Origin: Christensenella tenuis
GTDB lineage: Bacteria; Bacillota; Clostridia; Christensenellales; Christensenellaceae
Assembly: GCF_014287795.1 (NCBI RefSeq)
Contig: NZ_JACOON010000007.1
Span: forward strand, 62,001-126,000
Reading direction: 5' to 3'
Length of the DNA stretch: 64,000 nt
Shown here: positions 60,937 through 64,000 of the stretch, one piece after another
How the letters are laid out: each line of letters starts with the position of its first letter
Numbering within the stretch: the stretch's first letter is position 1
Translations under genes and position numbers: made by a program
The notes under the pieces: generated by a model
Databases searched by the model: none
Seen by the model: the letters and a program-made list of their open reading frames with translations, nothing else
Told to the model about the DNA's origin: nothing

Positions 60937-62322
60937 TCAAAATTCACGAATTTTTGTCGAACCACGCAGCAGATTTGCTGCTTCCGACCTGTTGAGAAGT
61001 TCTTTCTGCCGGATCAACTGGGTACAAATATTTCCCATAGCCGTCGCTTCTACTGGCCCCGCATATAGTTTGAGGCCTGTTTTTCTCTTGATTGCATTGC
61101 AAAGATACGCGCTTTTTGCACCGCCGCCCAATACGTAAATGCTGTCGAATGTTTTCCCGAGAATACGGATGATGTCCCGCATGGTCTTTGCCACGGAATT
61201 CGCGATTCCATTCAGCACCGCCGCATAAATCTCAGCTTTTCCTTTTGGTTGCGGTTGTCCGGTGCGTTCAAGATATCCTAAAATCTTTTGGCACATTTTT
61301 CCCGGTTTCGTAAATTCTGGACTGTCCGGATCAATAGATCCCCCATATTCGGCTTCCTTTGCCCCCTTTTCCAGAAAACCGTAATCCATTTCCCATCCCC
61401 CGGTTTTCCACTCTCGCGCACATTCCTGCACAATGAACAATCCGTTGGAATATTTCAGGAAATTGATCTCTCCGTCAAAGCCATTCTCATTGCTGAGGCC
61501 TGCCTCAAAAGCCTCCCGGGTAATTACCGGCTCCTGCAAAAAACAGCCAGTCATGACCCAGCTTCCTGTGCTGACATAAAGAGCCCGTTCCACACAATGC
61601 GCCGGGACCGCCATAAGGGCGGAAGAGGTGTCGTGCCCACAGACCCGCATCACTGGAATTCTTTTTCCCTCTGGAATCCCCGCCACTCCTAAAATGTCGT
61701 TTCGTTCCGTTGTCTGCGGCAGCACATTGGGAAGCCCGAGGTGCTCCATGAGTTCCATATTCCAGTCGTCCCACTTAAGACTATACATCCCGGACGGACT
61801 GGCCAAGGTATTGTCAAAAGTTACTTCACCCGTAAGCAGATAGCAGATGAGATTAGCCATGAGCTGGATTGTCCGCGTTTTTTCAAACCAATACGGTGCA
61901 TATTTTTTCCAGTAGCACAGATGTACAAGTGGGCAAATATCTTCTATTACTGTGCCGTTGCTTTCAAAAAGTTCGTAGCCCGAAATGACAGAGAAAACTT
62001 CTTCCGCAAATTCCTGTACCTGTGGGTCGCGGTAGGTCCGCGGCAGAAACAGGAGCCTTCCATGCCCGTCCAGCATTCCAAAGTCCGCTCCCCATGTATC
62101 AATTCCCATCGAATCCGCAGACGTACGCCCGATTGATTCTACTGCGAACCGATGCATTACTCCGATATCCCAGTAAAGATTGTCCTTCACACGCACCAGT
62201 TCATTCTTGCAGCGCAGCATCTCCCGATATCCAAGCCGACTGCCGTCAAAAATTCCTTCGATACTCCGCATGCTGCCGGCACCGTAATCAAGCGCCAGCA
62301 CTTTTTTCGCCGCTGCCATCAT
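60937..62322 (-). CDS. rhaB: Rhamnulokinase-like FGGY kinase
   Basis: A 461-residue kinase with the rhamnulokinase signature set: VLALDYGAGSMRSIEG, MGIDTWGADFGMLD, PSGMYSLKWDDWN, VCGHDTSSALMAVPA and YVLGGGAKSAYLCNAIKRKTGL. It should make L-rhamnulose 1-phosphate, or the analogous fuculose phosphate. The start is ATG 62322, next to the aldolase stop (TGAtATG); the long frame upstream overlaps the aldolase gene. With the class II aldolase before it, the pair gives dihydroxyacetone phosphate and lactaldehyde. Confidence 0.88.
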   Translation of the reverse strand: MMAAAKKVLALDYGAGSMRSIEGIFDGSRLGYREMLRCKNELVRVKDNLYWDIGVMHRFAVESIGRTSADSMGIDTWGADFGMLDGHGRLLFLPRTYRDPQVQEFAEEVFSVISGYELFESNGTVIEDICPLVHLCYWKKYAPYWFEKTRTIQLMANLICYLLTGEVTFDNTLASPSGMYSLKWDDWNMELMEHLGLPNVLPQTTERNDILGVAGIPEGKRIPVMRVCGHDTSSALMAVPAHCVERALYVSTGSWVMTGCFLQEPVITREAFEAGLSNENGFDGEINFLKYSNGLFIVQECAREWKTGGWEMDYGFLEKGAKEAEYGGSIDPDSPEFTKPGKMCQKILGYLERTGQPQPKGKAEIYAAVLNGIANSVAKTMRDIIRILGKTFDSIYVLGGGAKSAYLCNAIKRKTGLKLYAGPVEATAMGNICTQLIRQKELLNRSEAANLLRGSTKIREF

Positions 62323-62323
62323 A

Positions 62324-62938
62324 TCACAGAAGCTTTTGGAATAAACCAACCATCGCATTAACTTCCGCGTTGTCAAGAAGCGTAAATGCCTCATCAAGAT
62401 CTTTGGCCGCAATTACGATGCCATGATTGGGAATAAGCGCGCCTAGCGCCCTTTCCGGTATTTCACTGCGCCGATTATAAAAATAGGAAATCACTTCTTT
62501 TGCGAGTTCAGGCGAAGTCCCCTCAACCTCTTTGACGCATTCCATCGGACCGCCTGCAAAATATTCAAAGTTTTCCGTATAGACATCCAGTCTCTTTTTC
62601 GCCGCGGCATAGACAAGGCAATATCTCGGATGGGCATGCAGTACCGCTCCAACGCTTGGAATCGCCTCGTAGATGCCAAGGTGCATCATACTTTCACGCG
62701 TCATCATGGTCGGATCGTTTTCCACAACTTCCAAAGTATTTTCATCGAGTGCAATCAGGTCGTCCGGCTGAAGCTGCCACCGCAATTTCTCTCCTGCCAT
62801 CATTGGCGTAACATAAATAAGCCCGTTATGCCTCACGCTGATATTTCCACCGCCTGCGTCGGTGAGCTGCCTGTCGAACATCAGCCGTCCCGTATTGATC
62901 ATTTTGCATCTCATATAATCATTGCCAAAATTGCACAT
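62324..62938 (-). CDS. Class II aldolase, fuculose/rhamnulose-phosphate type
   Basis: A 204-residue zinc aldolase of the adducin/FucA family. It has GGGNISVRHNGLIYVTP, the catalytic Glu in TRESMMHLGIYEA (Glu82), metal histidines in HAHPR (101 and 103) and a third in IPNHGIV (about 170). It cleaves a deoxyketose 1-phosphate to dihydroxyacetone phosphate and L-lactaldehyde. FucA-like size (about 200) fits better than RhaD (about 270). GGAGG precedes the ATG. In the microcompartment context the lactaldehyde would be handled inside the shell. Confidence 0.85.
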   Translation of the reverse strand: MCNFGNDYMRCKMINTGRLMFDRQLTDAGGGNISVRHNGLIYVTPMMAGEKLRWQLQPDDLIALDENTLEVVENDPTMMTRESMMHLGIYEAIPSVGAVLHAHPRYCLVYAAAKKRLDVYTENFEYFAGGPMECVKEVEGTSPELAKEVISYFYNRRSEIPERALGALIPNHGIVIAAKDLDEAFTLLDNAEVNAMVGLFQKLL

Positions 62939-62956
62939 AGCTTTACCTCCAAGATA

Positions 62957-63511
62957 TTAAGTTCCAAATAATGTTTTGTATGTCTGCTCATGCGGATTTG
63001 TTATAATCGTACCCGCCACAAATCCATTTCTCGTCCGGCATAACAGGGATGCCTTTTCTATCGCCGCGGTAATTTCCGCGATTCCGCCACAAAGGATTAC
63101 CACCCCTTTACCGCCGATTCCGTTCGCCAGGCGCAATTCCCGCACCCATACGTCGGATGTTTTTGCCGCTTCATCTGCAGCATAGACCGCACTTGCCGCA
63201 TCGCGCGTTTCCAGAATCCCCAGCGCATCTGTTTTTCTCTCAGCCGGCTGATGGTTCAGAATGCCATTGCTCAGATTGCCGATTACTATTGATTTTCGCA
63301 ATGCCGGAAGATATTTTCCACGCAACATATGAACCGCTCCATACACGTCCGCATACCTCCCGCCAAAAATTATCAGATATCCTCCCGGGCATATCATCCC
63401 TGCCTGCAACAAGTGAATATCATTGTTTTTAATTGCACAGTCAAAGCCCGCAATTCCCTCGGCGATTCCCTGGAATTCCGCAATTCCTACAGCGGCCCCA
63501 AGATTTTTCAT
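62957..63511 (-). CDS. BMC-T microcompartment shell protein, PduT-like
   Basis: A 184-residue protein with two tandem BMC domains (about 5-85 and 95-180), which forms trimeric shell tiles. The first domain has LLQAGMICPGGYLIIFGG with Cys41 in an ICPG context. In PduT the equivalent cysteine near the pore binds a [4Fe-4S] cluster, so this shell protein may also pass electrons. The second domain has DALGILETRDAASAVYAAD and GKGVVILCGG. It starts two bases after the BMC-P gene. Confidence 0.88.
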   Translation of the reverse strand: MKNLGAAVGIAEFQGIAEGIAGFDCAIKNNDIHLLQAGMICPGGYLIIFGGRYADVYGAVHMLRGKYLPALRKSIVIGNLSNGILNHQPAERKTDALGILETRDAASAVYAADEAAKTSDVWVRELRLANGIGGKGVVILCGGIAEITAAIEKASLLCRTRNGFVAGTIITNPHEQTYKTLFGT

Positions 63512-63513
63512 AT

Positions 63514-63786
63514 CTACTCTCCCAGTACGGATTCCGGTTTGTCAATGATGCCCACGATTGCCGCATCTACCGGAGCGTTTTCCCTCCCTGTTCCGATGCG
63601 CGCGGCGCTTCCGGACGCAACGAGGACAACCTCACCTTCTCCCGCGCCGACACTGTCGATTGCCACTGTATAGCGCTGGACGAGCCTTCCATTTTCGATC
63701 ATCTGCACAACCAACAGCTTGCAACCCGTCAGCTTTTCATTTTTTTTCGTCGCTACGACATATTGAACGATTTTGCCAAGCTGCAT
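63514..63786 (-). CDS. BMC-P microcompartment vertex protein (EutN/CcmL)
   Basis: A 90-residue protein of the EutN/CcmL/PduN family, which forms pentamers closing the shell vertices. It has MQLGKIVQYVVATKKNEKLTG, VAIDSVGAGEGEVVLVASGSAAR and DAAIVGIIDKP. Length and motifs are normal. It is followed closely by the BMC-T gene. Confidence 0.95.
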   Translation of the reverse strand: MQLGKIVQYVVATKKNEKLTGCKLLVVQMIENGRLVQRYTVAIDSVGAGEGEVVLVASGSAARIGTGRENAPVDAAIVGIIDKPESVLGE

Positions 63787-63805
63787 AACGGCACTTCCCT
63801 TCTAT

Positions 63806-64000
63806 TTATTTCATCGCGGGGAGTATCTTTTCTACATCGCCGTGGGGACGCGGAATCACGTGCACCGCGATAAGTTCGCCAAGTGCTCCAACAGCTCCCG
63901 CCCCCGCTTCCGTAGCGGCTTTTACGGCGCCGACGTCGCCGCGCACCATCACAGACACATAGCCCGAGCCGATCTTGTCTACACCGATCAACTCCACATT
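63806..64000 (-). CDS. BMC-H hexameric shell protein (PduA/EutM type), partial
   Basis: The C-terminal 64 residues or so of a single-domain BMC shell protein. IGSGYVSVMVRGDVGAVKAATEAG and VIPRPHGDVEKIL are the hallmark of PduA/EutM-type hexamers. The N-terminal part is past the right edge of the window. The frame is open to the edge; an internal GTG is not a real start. It indicates that more microcompartment genes continue outside. Confidence 0.93.
   Translation of the reverse strand, partial: NVELIGVDKIGSGYVSVMVRGDVGAVKAATEAGAGAVGALGELIAVHVIPRPHGDVEKILPAMK

Noticed and set aside
62323..62412. N-terminal extension of the rhamnulokinase gene
   Set aside because: It lies inside the aldolase gene and adds a basic stretch not seen in rhamnulokinases.
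1..64000. CRISPR arrays, tRNA, rRNA or prophage genes
   Set aside because: No regularly spaced repeats, no tRNA-like cloverleafs or rRNA segments, and no phage structural or integrase genes were seen.

Overview
The window looks like a chromosomal carbohydrate-utilisation island from a low-to-mid GC Gram-positive anaerobe, most likely a gut-type Clostridia. I infer this from lipoprotein substrate-binding proteins, AGGAGG-type ribosome binding sites with frequent TTG/GTG starts, a Rex redox repressor, DeoR/LacI/SorC sugar regulators and bacterial microcompartment (BMC) shell genes. Most genes lie on the minus strand. I see no rRNA, tRNA or CRISPR array.

Left end (1-15.7 kb): the tail of a YaaA-type gene and rmuC are followed by a decayed IS200/IS605-type fragment. 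Two paralogous 2-oxoacid dehydrogenase complexes follow, each transcribed in the order E2, E3, E1, and in both E1 is a single alpha-beta fusion of about 820 residues. They are separated by a plus-strand TrmA/RlmD-type RNA uracil methyltransferase with a possibly leaderless mRNA, and by a second IS-like remnant. The second complex lies behind a SorC regulator gene and that gene's terminator.

Centre (14.7-34.6 kb): one operon has an RbsB-A-C type ABC importer, a glycerol-dehydrogenase-like enzyme, a split transketolase, a xylulokinase-like kinase, a cupin protein and the SorC regulator. The operon upstream has two zinc alcohol dehydrogenases, two FGGY kinases and an SDR with an aldolase-like N-terminal remnant. 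Both promoters have the same TTGACA-17-TAATAT layout with CGAAA-type repeats. A divergent DeoR regulator is followed by an orphan, degenerate double ABC ATPase. A second DeoR regulator faces deoC.

Right centre (35.7-51 kb): a hypothetical protein and a GGDEF protein precede a long minus-strand operon. In transcription order it has an L-rhamnose-mutarotase-like protein, an ABC importer with two permeases, a UroD-like protein, two phosphomannose-isomerase-like cupins, UlaE-type 3-epimerase, LyxK-type L-xylulokinase, AraD/UlaF-type 4-epimerase and a LacI regulator. The last three enzymes make a complete route from L-xylulose to D-xylulose 5-phosphate. The mutarotase and isomerase-like genes suggest L-lyxose or a related aldose as input. 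A perfect LacI-type palindrome lies just downstream of a good promoter.

Right end (51-64 kb): an MFS transporter is divergent from an AMP-ligase, acyl carrier protein and mutY unit. Next comes a minus-strand block reading, in transcription order, BMC-H (cut by the window edge), BMC-P, a PduT-like BMC-T, class II aldolase, rhamnulokinase, a third RbsB-A-C importer, then Rex and a D-psicose/tagatose-type 3-epimerase. This resembles the edge of a rhamnose/fucose microcompartment locus.

Together the window has five FGGY kinases, three full sugar ABC importers and several pentose-phosphate entry enzymes.
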